Positions 54,050-62,536 of a DNA stretch of 64,000 nucleotides are shown here, piece by piece (positions within the stretch are counted from its first letter, which is position 1; each line of letters opens with the position of its first letter). The position numbers and the translations under genes are program-made. Source of the DNA: an uncultured Bacteroides sp. (GTDB taxonomy: Bacteria > Bacteroidota > Bacteroidia > Bacteroidales > Bacteroidaceae); NCBI GenBank assembly GCA_902492205.1, contig CABUKU010000005.1, forward strand, positions 62,001 through 126,000. The letters run 5' to 3'. The notes beneath the pieces were generated by a model. That model saw only the letters and a list, made by a program, of their open reading frames with translations, was not told the DNA's origin and did not search any database.

Positions 54050-57000
54050 TTATTTATTACTTTTTATGACAAATCGCAGGCTTTGTGTTCCTTTTCCGAA
54101 AGTGTACTTCTTTAACACTCCGGGTCCGCAACTGCTGTTCCCTAATCCCATAACCGCTGCATCGACATTAAGAATTACTTCTTTGCGTGGAGTGAGTTCA
54201 CAAGCGTGAGTTGTCTGATAAAGATCATTGGTTGTAAAGTGAAGGGCGGATGCGGAGAATTTTCTGCCTTCGGCTTCTATTCGTATACCTTGTTTTTTAT
54301 GATTGGTAAGTATCAGCAGACGTACATCTTCTTTATTGCCGGTGTCTTGCGGACGAGGATAAGGTACGTATTGATCGGTCACAGTGCTTTCCCATAAGCC
54401 TACTGTAGTAGAAGTTTTGCGATCAGGATAATTTTCCCATGGTCCACGACCATACCAAGTAAAGTTTTCCAATCCTTCACTTAATGCAAAAGACAAACCT
54501 AAACGTGGTAATTCCGGTAGTTCGCCCTCTGGGTGAAAAACAGCTTCAACGGTCAATGAACCATCTCCGGCTAAAATATAATTTAGCCGGGTGATTAATT
54601 TCCCATTTTTATATTGATTTATTTGTGTTGTACTTAGGTGAAAACAGCCATCTTTAAGTGTCCAAACAGGATGTAGATAGTTTACTATCGGAGCTTCCAA
54701 ACGATTGTTTTTCCAATCTTTGGCAAGCCAATTACCGAAACTTTTATCGTTATCTGTCGGTGCCCGAAATGCTTGTGCAATTGGTTGTGCCTGATAGCCA
54801 TTAACAGAGTGAGATAACATTTCTTGTTTATTATAATTAAGAGAAAGCAAATTCCCTTTTTGGGCATCCCATGAAATATCGAATCCTTTTCCTTGAACTT
54901 TTATTTTACCTTCTGTCTCTGTTACGATTAATTTTCTTTCATTGTTTGTTTTAGATTGGAGAGGAGCTTCCTTGATGCAGAATTGTTCAGAAGCTACCTC
55001 ATATCCGGCTTCTCCCCAAAGAGTCTTTTCCTTTAATATGGCGGAAAGTCTTAGTTCAACTGACAATTGATAATTGATAATTGACAGTTTAGGGAGGGAA
55101 GTTTTTATACTGTCGCCGGGTGCTAAATCAGGTATGGTGAGTTCACCTTTTTGCTGTTCTTTTCCATCCACCAACAAACTCCAAAGAAAACGATAAGAAT
55201 CCGTTCCAATATGATGATTACGATTAATAATTGTCAATTGTCCGTTGTTCATTGTCCATTGAATGGGTTGATAGACATGTTTTACTTCCCAATATTTGGG
55301 AGTTGTTTCACGGTCACTCATTACAACGCCATTAAAACAGAAAGCTTTCAGGTTGGGAGTGTCGCCGAAATCACCGCCATAAGCAACCATTGTCTTTCCG
55401 TCTTTAGTTTGCTTGTAAATTCCCTGGTCTACCCAATCCCAGATAAAACCTCCAAGCATACGCTTATTACTGTATATTTCATCCCAGTATTCTTTGAAGT
55501 TTCCAAGCGCATTACCCATACAGTGTGCATATTCACTTGTCATTACGGGGCGATTGTCATTCGTGCGTTGTGCAATGGCAAGCAGGCGTTCCCACCGGGC
55601 GTTTTCTGCCCGTTCTTTATCTTCACCTTCTGTAATACCCGGATTGAGATATTCATCCATGGTGCGGGTATAGAAACGGCTGATAACATCGACAGTCATA
55701 GGATCGGGTTCTCCATTTAAACCTTGCGCTCCTTCATAATGAATCGGTCGGGTAGGATCAAAGTCACGAAGCCATGCCGATATGGCTGCAAAGTTGGGAC
55801 CATATCCGCTCTCGTTACCCATGCTCCACATAACGATCGAAGGATGGTTTTTATCACGTTCTGCCATGCGGACAGCACGGTCCATAAAAGCTGCATGCCA
55901 GTCGGGAGTACTTGCAAGAGTGCCACGAAGCCCGTGTTCTTCAATATCGGCTTCATCCATTACGTATAGTCCTAAACTATCGCAAAGCTGATACCAGCGT
56001 GGATGATTAGGGTAATGACTGGTGCGTACGGCGTTGATGTTTGCTTGTTTCATTAACAAAATATCCTGTAACATGCGTTCCTCCGTCATAACCCTTCCCA
56101 AACGGGGATCATGTTCATGACGATTCACTCCGCGAAAACGGATGGGCTTGCCGTTGATTAGCATTTGTCCGTCTTTTATTTCAATGCTGCGGAAGCCTAC
56201 TTGTTGTTTTACCCGTTCCACTTCTTTTCCATTGGAGTCAGATAAAATGAAATGTAATGTATAAAGATTAGGAGTTTCGGCTGTCCATTGCTTGGGATTG
56301 GAAATCAGCATGGAAATACGTCCCATTTTACGAGGGCCTCGTTGAGGATTCCACTCATTCATCAACGCCGCTTTGTGATCAAGGTTTAATATTGGTTCTA
56401 CTGCTACTGTTTGTGAGGCTATGTTCTTGCCGTCTTTGTCCAATAAATTAGCTGTAAGAGTATAATCTTTGGCTTTTTCCCCGTTATACACAGAGAACTC
56501 GGGATCAATTTGCAAAGTAAAATCATGGTAACTGTTATCGGCAATGGTACGGATGGTTACATCATTCATTCGAACATCTGCCGTGTGATAAAGTGTAACA
56601 TCACGTTGGATACCGCTCATGCGCCAGAAATCCTGATCTTCCAGATAAGAACCGTCACTGTAACGATATACTTCAATAGCTATCTGATTCTTGCCGGGGC
56701 GGATATAGGGAGTGATAAGAAACTCGCTCGGTTCCATACTTCCCTGACTATAACCTACCCGTTGACCGTTTATCCATACATAGAAAGCACTCATTACTCC
56801 ATCAAAACGTAAAAACGTTTGTCCGTTATCTTTCCATTCATCGGGAAGAATGAATAGACGCCGGTATTGTCCCACCGGATTTCTCTCTTTATAAGTAGTA
56901 TAAGAAGCTTTAGGTTCCGACATGACTCTTGGTAGATCTATACGGAATGGATAACCGGCACTTACATAAATGGGAGTGCCATAACCGTTTACTTCCCAAT

Positions 57001-57280
57001 TGGCAGGAACAGTAAAATCTGTCCATGAACTGTCATCAAAGGTTGTTTCATAAAAGTTTATTATGCGCTCTTGTGGAACAGGAGTCCAACGGAATTTCCA
57101 TGTTCCGTTGAGGCTGAGACTACGATCGCCCGGCTTTTTATTAAACCCAATGAAAGAGGCACGTGCCGGTTCGCGATTGATTTGCAGAACATGATGGTTT
57201 TCCCAATCATTGATTTGTTGAGCATTCAAAGAGGATATTCCCAATGCAGTGAATAGTATGAGACTATGTAATTTCATCAT
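54050..57280 (-). CDS. GH2 LacZ-type beta-galactosidase (BT0993-like)
   Basis: A 1076-residue exported enzyme with a signal ending near LNAQQ (about 21). All five LacZ domains are visible: jelly roll (NPVGQYRRLFILPDEW, FLRFDGVMSAFYVWINGQRVGYS), Ig domains, a TIM barrel with acid Glu490 (MWSMGNESGYG) and nucleophile Glu583 (VMTSEYAHCMGN), an Ig domain, and a C-terminal Bgal small-chain domain (QPIAQAFRAPTDNDKSFGNW, TWYGRGPWENYPDRK). Length and motifs are canonical. RG-II side chain B contains beta-galactose, and the BT0993 position suggests that target. Two heptad repeats interrupt the coding sequence near residues 675 and 735. Terminators lie on both sides, so it is probably transcribed alone. 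Confidence 0.92.
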   Translation of the reverse strand: MMKLHSLILFTALGISSLNAQQINDWENHHVLQINREPARASFIGFNKKPGDRSLSLNGTWKFRWTPVPQERIINFYETTFDDSSWTDFTVPANWEVNGYGTPIYVSAGYPFRIDLPRVMSEPKASYTTYKERNPVGQYRRLFILPDEWKDNGQTFLRFDGVMSAFYVWINGQRVGYSQGSMEPSEFLITPYIRPGKNQIAIEVYRYSDGSYLEDQDFWRMSGIQRDVTLYHTADVRMNDVTIRTIADNSYHDFTLQIDPEFSVYNGEKAKDYTLTANLLDKDGKNIASQTVAVEPILNLDHKAALMNEWNPQRGPRKMGRISMLISNPKQWTAETPNLYTLHFILSDSNGKEVERVKQQVGFRSIEIKDGQMLINGKPIRFRGVNRHEHDPRLGRVMTEERMLQDILLMKQANINAVRTSHYPNHPRWYQLCDSLGLYVMDEADIEEHGLRGTLASTPDWHAAFMDRAVRMAERDKNHPSIVMWSMGNESGYGPNFAAISAWLRDFDPTRPIHYEGAQGLNGEPDPMTVDVISRFYTRTMDEYLNPGITEGEDKERAENARWERLLAIAQRTNDNRPVMTSEYAHCMGNALGNFKEYWDEIYSNKRMLGGFIWDWVDQGIYKQTKDGKTMVAYGGDFGDTPNLKAFCFNGVVMSDRETTPKYWEVKHVYQPIQWTMNNGQLTIINRNHHIGTDSYRFLWSLLVDGKEQQKGELTIPDLAPGDSIKTSLPKLSIINYQLSVELRLSAILKEKTLWGEAGYEVASEQFCIKEAPLQSKTNNERKLIVTETEGKIKVQGKGFDISWDAQKGNLLSLNYNKQEMLSHSVNGYQAQPIAQAFRAPTDNDKSFGNWLAKDWKNNRLEAPIVNYLHPVWTLKDGCFHLSTTQINQYKNGKLITRLNYILAGDGSLTVEAVFHPEGELPELPRLGLSFALSEGLENFTWYGRGPWENYPDRKTSTTVGLWESTVTDQYVPYPRPQDTGNKEDVRLLILTNHKKQGIRIEAEGRKFSASALHFTTNDLYQTTHACELTPRKEVILNVDAAVMGLGNSSCGPGVLKKYTFGKGTQSLRFVIKSNK
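55061..55088. repeat. Four tandem heptamers (TGAYAAT type) inside the LacZ-like gene
   Basis: TGACAAT, TGATAAT, TGATAAT and TGACAGT are read without gaps on the plus strand. They encode the peptide SIINYQLSV on the minus strand, in a beta-sandwich region downstream of the catalytic barrel. Confidence 0.8.
55232..55259. repeat. Four tandem heptamers (TGTCCAT type), inverted relative to those at 55061
   Basis: TGTCAAT, TGTCCGT, TGTTCAT and TGTCCAT are read on the plus strand, preceded by TAATAAT and followed by the diverged TGAATGG. Reverse-complemented, these resemble the ATTGACA heptads 170 bp away, so the pair forms an inverted arrangement. They encode MNNGQLTII. Confidence 0.75.
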
Positions 57281-57344
57281 TATTAAAAGCTGTTAAGTCT
57301 ATGTAGATAGACGGATGTGGCCTGCTTTTGTACTCTGTTGAACA

Positions 57345-57382
57345 TAAAGAAGGCGCATTCCCTGAGGGATGCGCCTTCCAAT
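57345..57382 (-). terminator. Hairpin after the LruC gene
   Basis: GAAGGCGCAT (57349-57358) pairs with ATGCGCCTTC (57369-57378), with extra TCCC/GGGA pairing in the loop. Reading the minus strand, it is followed by TTTATGTTC. A short spacer to the LacZ-like gene follows. Confidence 0.7.
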
Positions 57383-57404
57383 TTATGTATATGTGTATAT
57401 ATTA

Positions 57405-59552
57405 TTACTTTCCTTGATACCAATTTTGGTTTTCCTTACCTCCGCTTGTTACCCATTTAGCGAAATTAGGATAAGCCTCTGTGATGTTGACACTTTCATC
57501 AGGACATTTCCATTCCGTTGTCGGGATCATCAGCCCCCATACCATACCATCTCTGCCAATATATTTTTTGGTGCCGTTGTCCGCCGCATCTGTCATTTCA
57601 AATAAATCCGGGTTGGCAAGTTTTGTCGGGTTATAGCCTCCCAAATGAACTTCGGGACGTCTTTGCTTGGCTTCCGTTTTAGAAAGATCGGGGATAATAA
57701 AGAAGTTAAGGTCTTTATGTCCTAAATCTGCCGGTTTTACATTAGCATTATCCTTGAAAACTACATCAATTGTAAATTCGACGGGAACTGCTTCGACGTC
57801 TCTTCCCACGTTGACAAAGTTGTCACCTAGCAATTTATTTGCATTTTCGAAGAAAGGAATCACGGCTTTTTCTTGATTTGTTTCAATCCCATTAGCTGCT
57901 AGAGAGAAACTGTTGCCTAAAACTGTTTGAGGTACACCCTGTCTGTGATATTTTACACTTTCCACTTGATCGGGAGCAATCTTTTCAAGTTGCATGGCAG
58001 CGGCAATTTGTTTCAATGCTCCTACAGCCAATATTTTAACATCAAATTTAATTTGTTTTACATAAGTGGTTTCTCTACCTACATAGTTGCTGATTCCAGG
58101 GCTGACTGCTACTACCACGTCGTTCATATCGTAGTCACCGTAATAAGGCCATTGGTCTTCCATTGCAAAGATATAATCCGTGCTTGTTTCGACTATGATT
58201 GGAAAGTCAGGATCGGAAGGATCTTTTCCCGGATTCGGTTGATGGCTTTCTCCGTTGCAGGTTTCAATAACGATATTTGCATCTCCCGGTTTACCCACAT
58301 TTGCACCATTCTCTATTTTATAATAGTCGGTATATTTCTCAAAAGCGGTGTGCTCTTTTGCTTCAACTACCATAGTTCCTCTGTATCTATTGGCATTGCC
58401 ACAAGAAATTTCATTGGCTGTTACAAGTGATGTGTTACCCGAAGCCTCGTAAATAACTTTATAATTATTATTTATTTTATCAGCTTTAATCAAGCAACCA
58501 TCTTTTAAATAGATATTCACATTGTTGAAATTAATTTCGTCTTCGACTGTGATGCTTCCTTTATTCATATAAATTGCAGCATTTGCGGCATCCGCTTCTA
58601 AATCATCCTCGATCAAGATAGAGCAATCGTTGTATAATACGGCATTGGATTGTAAAGTAACTTCTTCTGCTTTAATGATACCCAAGTTATAAGTGATGCC
58701 GGTATTGGTGAACTTTAATTCATCACATTCAAAACGGCCGCCCGGCATAACTGTAAGTCTGGCTGTTCCTGCAAAAGATATCTTCTCACCTTCGTCAATG
58801 ATTTTTCCTCCGGGAAGAACGATAACTTCCAAACCTCTTTCTATTTGATGATTCCAGTTTGTGGCAATTTTAGGTATAGTCCATGTACCTGAAACGAATA
58901 ACTTGCATTGGTTAAGACCGGAATGATTAATTCCACCTCTATAGTTTCCGGTAATGCAATAATTTTTTCCTTCTTTAAACCAATCATCATTCGTGCTGCC
59001 TTTAACTTCAATTGCCCCGTCGGGAACCTTGTCATAAGTGGGGGCTGTTACTTCTCCTGTCCGGGTTGAGGCTACAGCACGTGAAACTGCAGCGTTTCCG
59101 TTTGCGGTAGAAGCAAAATTATAGGTTACGTCGGTATTGCCTTCTTGCAACTCGGCACATCCCACAACCGATCTTCCGCGCGGATCGGTTCTCTTTATGA
59201 AAAGAACATTTTGTCCCGCAGTAGTTTCTACGGATGCAGTGAAAGCCTGTCCTTTCTTTGCCACCCCTTTTGCCAAAAGTTTTGCATTTTTGGAAAAAAG
59301 AGGTTCGCCATCATATACCTCTACGACATAAAAATATTCTCCGTTATATTCATCATCTACATTTACTGTTAGATTAATAGTGGATATCAAATTCCAATCC
59401 ATATTGTCCGGCACTTCAATGCCCAACGGATTTTCGTTCTTCCCGCCTCCATAGTTAGGATCGTAATAATCCTTTTCTGAACAACTGTACATTGCAAACA
59501 AGCCAAGCATCATTGGTAGTGCAAATCTTTTGGGGAATCTTGCTTTAAACAT
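57405..59552 (-). CDS. LruC-domain surface lipoprotein
   Basis: A 715-residue lipoprotein (lipobox FAMYSC, Cys about 24) with an N-terminal linker rich in Asn and Gly. Residues about 225-410 are made of short regular beta-strands (RLTVMPGGRFECDELKFTN, GIIKAEEVTLQSNAVLYN, SITVEDEINFNNVNIYLKDG) that look like a right-handed beta-helix. From about 460 comes the LruC domain with its signature AMEDQWPYYGDYDMNDVV, a probable calcium-binding or adhesive motif, ending near MIPTTEWKCPDES. It has no catalytic signature. By context it might be a glycan-binding or surface-adhesion protein of the locus, but LruC proteins also occur outside such loci. It has its own promoter at 59581 and terminator at 57345. 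Confidence 0.8.
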   Translation of the reverse strand: MFKARFPKRFALPMMLGLFAMYSCSEKDYYDPNYGGGKNENPLGIEVPDNMDWNLISTINLTVNVDDEYNGEYFYVVEVYDGEPLFSKNAKLLAKGVAKKGQAFTASVETTAGQNVLFIKRTDPRGRSVVGCAELQEGNTDVTYNFASTANGNAAVSRAVASTRTGEVTAPTYDKVPDGAIEVKGSTNDDWFKEGKNYCITGNYRGGINHSGLNQCKLFVSGTWTIPKIATNWNHQIERGLEVIVLPGGKIIDEGEKISFAGTARLTVMPGGRFECDELKFTNTGITYNLGIIKAEEVTLQSNAVLYNDCSILIEDDLEADAANAAIYMNKGSITVEDEINFNNVNIYLKDGCLIKADKINNNYKVIYEASGNTSLVTANEISCGNANRYRGTMVVEAKEHTAFEKYTDYYKIENGANVGKPGDANIVIETCNGESHQPNPGKDPSDPDFPIIVETSTDYIFAMEDQWPYYGDYDMNDVVVAVSPGISNYVGRETTYVKQIKFDVKILAVGALKQIAAAMQLEKIAPDQVESVKYHRQGVPQTVLGNSFSLAANGIETNQEKAVIPFFENANKLLGDNFVNVGRDVEAVPVEFTIDVVFKDNANVKPADLGHKDLNFFIIPDLSKTEAKQRRPEVHLGGYNPTKLANPDLFEMTDAADNGTKKYIGRDGMVWGLMIPTTEWKCPDESVNITEAYPNFAKWVTSGGKENQNWYQGK

Positions 59553-59580
59553 ATATAAGCTGTATTAAATTATTCTGCTG

Positions 59581-59588
59581 CAAAGGTA
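59581..59588 (-). promoter_or_regulatory. -7 promoter element for the LruC gene
   Basis: Reads TACCTTTG on the minus strand, a perfect TAnnTTTG match lying 28 bases before the start codon. Confidence 0.6.
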
Positions 59589-59772
59589 TGAATTATATTT
59601 GTAATAAATGAATAAAATTTGCAATTATTTTGTTCGTTTTGTGAATATAATTATTACGCTAAACTTTTTAAAGGCAGAAGGTTAGCTCTTTTTTACAATC
59701 GGTAAAGCGGGTTGATGAAATTATTTTAGATATGTTGATAGCCGGATATGGGTATAAGAAGTCGGTGTTGAA

Positions 59773-59839
59773 CTTCGCCGCACCGTGGCACATTAATGAT
59801 AAAGTACAGTCTAAAAGCAATTTACGTGTGCGGCGAAAG
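59773..59839. repeat. REP-like hairpin X
   Basis: TTCGCCGCAC (59774-59783) pairs with GTGCGGCGAA (59828-59837) around a 44-base interior that contains CGTGGCACATTAA. The same CGTGGCACA motif occurs in hairpin Y at 60232. Confidence 0.55.
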
Positions 59840-59941
59840 GGTGATATGAACTATTTTATTGTCGCACGGACTGTCGTTTTTATCAATGGATAATATTGGG
59901 ATATGCAGATGTCTTTTTCAATCAACGGCATATTTAATGGA

Positions 59942-60073
59942 AAACAACAGGGGAGGTAAAGGCAAACATAAGGATAACTAAGTGAAAACATAAGGGGATG
60001 TTGGCAAGTTAGTGTACACTAACTCGGTAGTTGGTGTACTGTAACAGGCTAGAAGACGTAGTGTAACTCGGAA
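59942..60073. repeat. Array C: six units at 22-bp period
   Basis: Unit starts are 59942, 59964, 59986, 60008, 60030 and 60052. The first three begin AAACAACAGG, AAACATAAGG, AAACATAAGG. The fourth is the perfect 16-bp palindrome GTTAGTGTACACTAAC, the fifth the decayed GTTGGTGTACTGTAAC, and the sixth retains its final GTAAC. Units 4 and 6 are followed by TCGG. The period is identical to arrays A and B although the sequences differ. Confidence 0.75.
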
Positions 60074-60090
60074 AGGAATGGTGGAAAGTG

Positions 60091-60124
60091 AAAAAAAGTG
60101 CTGAAATAACTTCTTTTTCAGCAC
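60091..60124 (-). terminator. Intrinsic terminator of the GH127 transcript
   Basis: On the minus strand GTGCTGAAA (60124-60116) pairs with TTTCAGCAC (60106-60098) and is followed by seven T residues. It lies about 200 bp beyond the GH127 stop codon. Confidence 0.8.
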
Positions 60125-60220
60125 TGTAAAGATACGAAATATTTTCGTAATATCCAAATTTTATTGAGTAATGAAATGGTAAATTTTAGTGTTGCTTTGT
60201 GCGGCGGTAAACTAATTTAC

Positions 60221-60289
60221 TTCATCCCTTCGTGGCACACTAACTGTATTAAATAACAGTTAGTTAACCCCTATGTGCCGCGATGAAGG
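60221..60289. repeat. REP-like hairpin Y downstream of GH127
   Basis: The nested pairing is CTTCATC with GATGAAG (60221-60227, 60283-60289), GGCACA with TGTGCC (60235-60240, 60275-60280) and CTAACTGT with ACAGTTAG (60241-60248, 60257-60264). Shares CGTGGCACA with hairpin X. Confidence 0.6.
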
Positions 60290-60320
60290 GAAGAAGAATG
60301 AAGAGTTATCGAGGTATGGA

Positions 60321-62405
60321 TTATCTGCCTAACGGCATCCACACTGTCATGTCGGCTTTCCCCCGGTTGCCCCATGCATAATATGGAATTAACCGGATAT
60401 TTACTTTACGGTCTGTTTTGTTCACTTCGCGATAGAGTGAGTTTTTCCAAGAACTTTCTTCCATGAGCTTGGCTGTCCCTTCCAATGCTATTACCGGGCT
60501 TCCGTCTATGGTGATTTTCTTTGGCAACAACTGAATATCGGCAGGAATAAGAATATTATCAATCTTTTTCCCGTTTTCTATATCAATACTTTCAAGGCAG
60601 TAAACCAATGGCCCGCGTTTCACAACAGTTTGATTGCGTGTTTCCTCTACCAAAGGGTTGGACTCTAACAGTTTGACCGGCATATCCATGCAAAACTCTA
60701 CTATATCTCCCTTTTTCCACACGCGGTTAATTTCTGTATAAGTGTTTGCTGTGATTTTAGTTTGGATTGCTGTCCCGTTGACTTTTAAAATCGCATTGTC
60801 GCACCACTCCGGAACTCGCATAAATAAACTGAATGCTTTTTTCTTGGGAGCGGTTTCGACTGTGAACTTCACATTTCCATCCCAAGGATATTCGGTTACT
60901 TGGCTTAGTTGCACTTTGCTTCCGTCTTTCAAATTGGCATTTAAACTGTTTCCTCCATAAAGGTTGCAGTAAATTCCATTTTCGCCAATAGTATAAGCAT
61001 AATTTTGCGCTTCGCATAAAGTACGTACCGTATTGGGAGGACAGCAGAAACAACTGATATACTCCTGACGTTCGCGAGGCCAACGCAGTGTGTATGGGAA
61101 ATCGCTACTCAGACGAAGAGGATTAGTGTAGAAGAATCGCTTCCCGTCGAGGCTTACGCCGCTTAATACACTGTTATACAAACACATTTCTACAATATCG
61201 GCGTACTTTGCATCGGCGGTGGTTTGGAGCATGCGCCAGTTGAATAGCATATTTCCGATATTGGCACAAGCTTCGTTGTGTGCCGTGCTGTTTGGCAACT
61301 GGTAAGCGCGTCCGTAACTTTGGTGCACTTTCTGAATGCTGTCCGGTTCGTAACATGTTCCGTCAGGAGAAGTTCCGTCATAAAGAGCTCCGCATGCCCC
61401 GGTAATATACATTTTCCGGTTAACAATGTCTTGCCAGATGCTTTGCAGATTATCCATTAACAACTTTTCGCCGGTTTCGGCATATACATCAGCTACTCCC
61501 GCATAAAGGTAATTGGCACGGACTGCATGTCCCATCGCATTCTTTTGTTCACGGAAAGGAATGCGGTCTTGGTTGTCATCTGTTCCGTTTTCCACCATAC
61601 CCCGGATATTTATCAGGTTCTTTGAAAGTTCCAGATAACGATGGTTTCCTGTTGCACGATACATTTCCACCACACCCATATAATGGGAAGGGCAGATTGC
61701 ATTGCGGGCTAACTCTGCCGAAGCGGTTTCGTAAAAGTGGCAAAGGAAATCGGTCGCTTTTATGGCTGCATCATAAAGAGTTTTCTTGCCTGTTGCACGA
61801 TAATGAACGATTCCTGCCATCATCAAATGACCTAAATTATAAGTCTCGAAATTCAGGCGGTTGGCAAACGCTCCTTTCTCGTCTTCCGCACCTACTTTAG
61901 TGCCTATAACGGTTTGTCTTTTTGCATGAGAATCTATTCCTTTGTTCTTTTCTTCGATGATAACCGGAGTGTGAATATAACCATCTTCACGTTGCGCTTT
62001 CACGATGTGCGAAATAACTTTATCCATTAGTGAATCCAGCTTTGCTTCTCTGGTGATAGAGTAAACGGATGCTACGCCTTCCAGCCATTTATAAAGATCG
62101 CCATCATGGAAAGGAGGCCCCCAATGTTCGCCCTCGCATGCACCCGAAGCTATTTCGAAATTTCGGAAACCATGCGATATGTCGGGGTTGTTCCATGTAT
62201 TCCACATGGAAAGGATCATAGTGTCTTTATATACATCAAAGCGGTCGGCCCAGAATCCGTTTGTCCATTTTACCGAGCCGATGTCTGTCCCATACATTTT
62301 CGCATATTTGCTTGCAGAGGTGTCTACCAATCCTTTTTGTTGTCCATTGATGACAGAGCATCCCGCAGTTAAGGCAAGAGCAAGGATAAGAGTCTTTTTC
62401 TTCAT
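60321..62405 (-). CDS. GH127 family enzyme, aceric acid hydrolase candidate (BT1003-like)
   Basis: A 694-residue exported (alpha/alpha)6-barrel enzyme with a signal ending near INGQQ (about 22). The GH127 zinc/cysteine centre is visible: Glu378 and Cys380 in AHNEACANIGN, and Cys454-Cys455 in CFCCPPN. This is the arrangement of the beta-L-arabinofuranosidases that use a cysteine nucleophile. An N-terminal WTNGFWADRFDVYKD and a C-terminal beta-sandwich (PKKKAFSLFMRVPEWCDNAIL) complete the family pattern. BT1003 was reported to remove the rare sugar aceric acid from side chain B of RG-II, and the position next to GH106 fits. It is divergent from the GH106 gene and has its own terminator. Confidence 0.87.
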   Translation of the reverse strand: MKKKTLILALALTAGCSVINGQQKGLVDTSASKYAKMYGTDIGSVKWTNGFWADRFDVYKDTMILSMWNTWNNPDISHGFRNFEIASGACEGEHWGPPFHDGDLYKWLEGVASVYSITREAKLDSLMDKVISHIVKAQREDGYIHTPVIIEEKNKGIDSHAKRQTVIGTKVGAEDEKGAFANRLNFETYNLGHLMMAGIVHYRATGKKTLYDAAIKATDFLCHFYETASAELARNAICPSHYMGVVEMYRATGNHRYLELSKNLINIRGMVENGTDDNQDRIPFREQKNAMGHAVRANYLYAGVADVYAETGEKLLMDNLQSIWQDIVNRKMYITGACGALYDGTSPDGTCYEPDSIQKVHQSYGRAYQLPNSTAHNEACANIGNMLFNWRMLQTTADAKYADIVEMCLYNSVLSGVSLDGKRFFYTNPLRLSSDFPYTLRWPRERQEYISCFCCPPNTVRTLCEAQNYAYTIGENGIYCNLYGGNSLNANLKDGSKVQLSQVTEYPWDGNVKFTVETAPKKKAFSLFMRVPEWCDNAILKVNGTAIQTKITANTYTEINRVWKKGDIVEFCMDMPVKLLESNPLVEETRNQTVVKRGPLVYCLESIDIENGKKIDNILIPADIQLLPKKITIDGSPVIALEGTAKLMEESSWKNSLYREVNKTDRKVNIRLIPYYAWGNRGKADMTVWMPLGR

Positions 62406-62462
62406 TAGTCAATAGTTTTTAATCTTTAAATAGTAGACATTAGACGCTAAAATAGATTGGTT

Positions 62463-62486
62463 TGTACTCAGCTTTGGTTGAGTACA
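62463..62486. promoter_or_regulatory. Inverted repeat in the divergent GH127/GH106 promoter region
   Basis: TGTACTCA (62463-62470) and TGAGTACA (62479-62486) are perfect 8-bp inverted halves separated by 8 bases, 58 bp from the GH127 start and 51 bp from the GH106 start. The form is that of an operator for a dimeric regulator; the regulator is unknown. No perfect -7 element was found in this spacer. Confidence 0.5.
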
Positions 62487-62536
62487 TAAATTTACTTTTT
62501 ACGTCTTTAACATAGAAATATAGTAGCCAATATAGT

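Larger units (their letters stand above)
59553..60320. other. 768-bp spacer: promoter, two REP-like hairpins, 22-bp array and a terminator
   Basis: No gene was recognised on either strand. It contains the LruC promoter (59581-59588), hairpin X (59773-59839), array C (59942-60073), a terminator for the GH127 transcript (60091-60124) and hairpin Y (60221-60289). Short motifs are shared between hairpins X and Y (CGTGGCACA). Confidence 0.6.
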
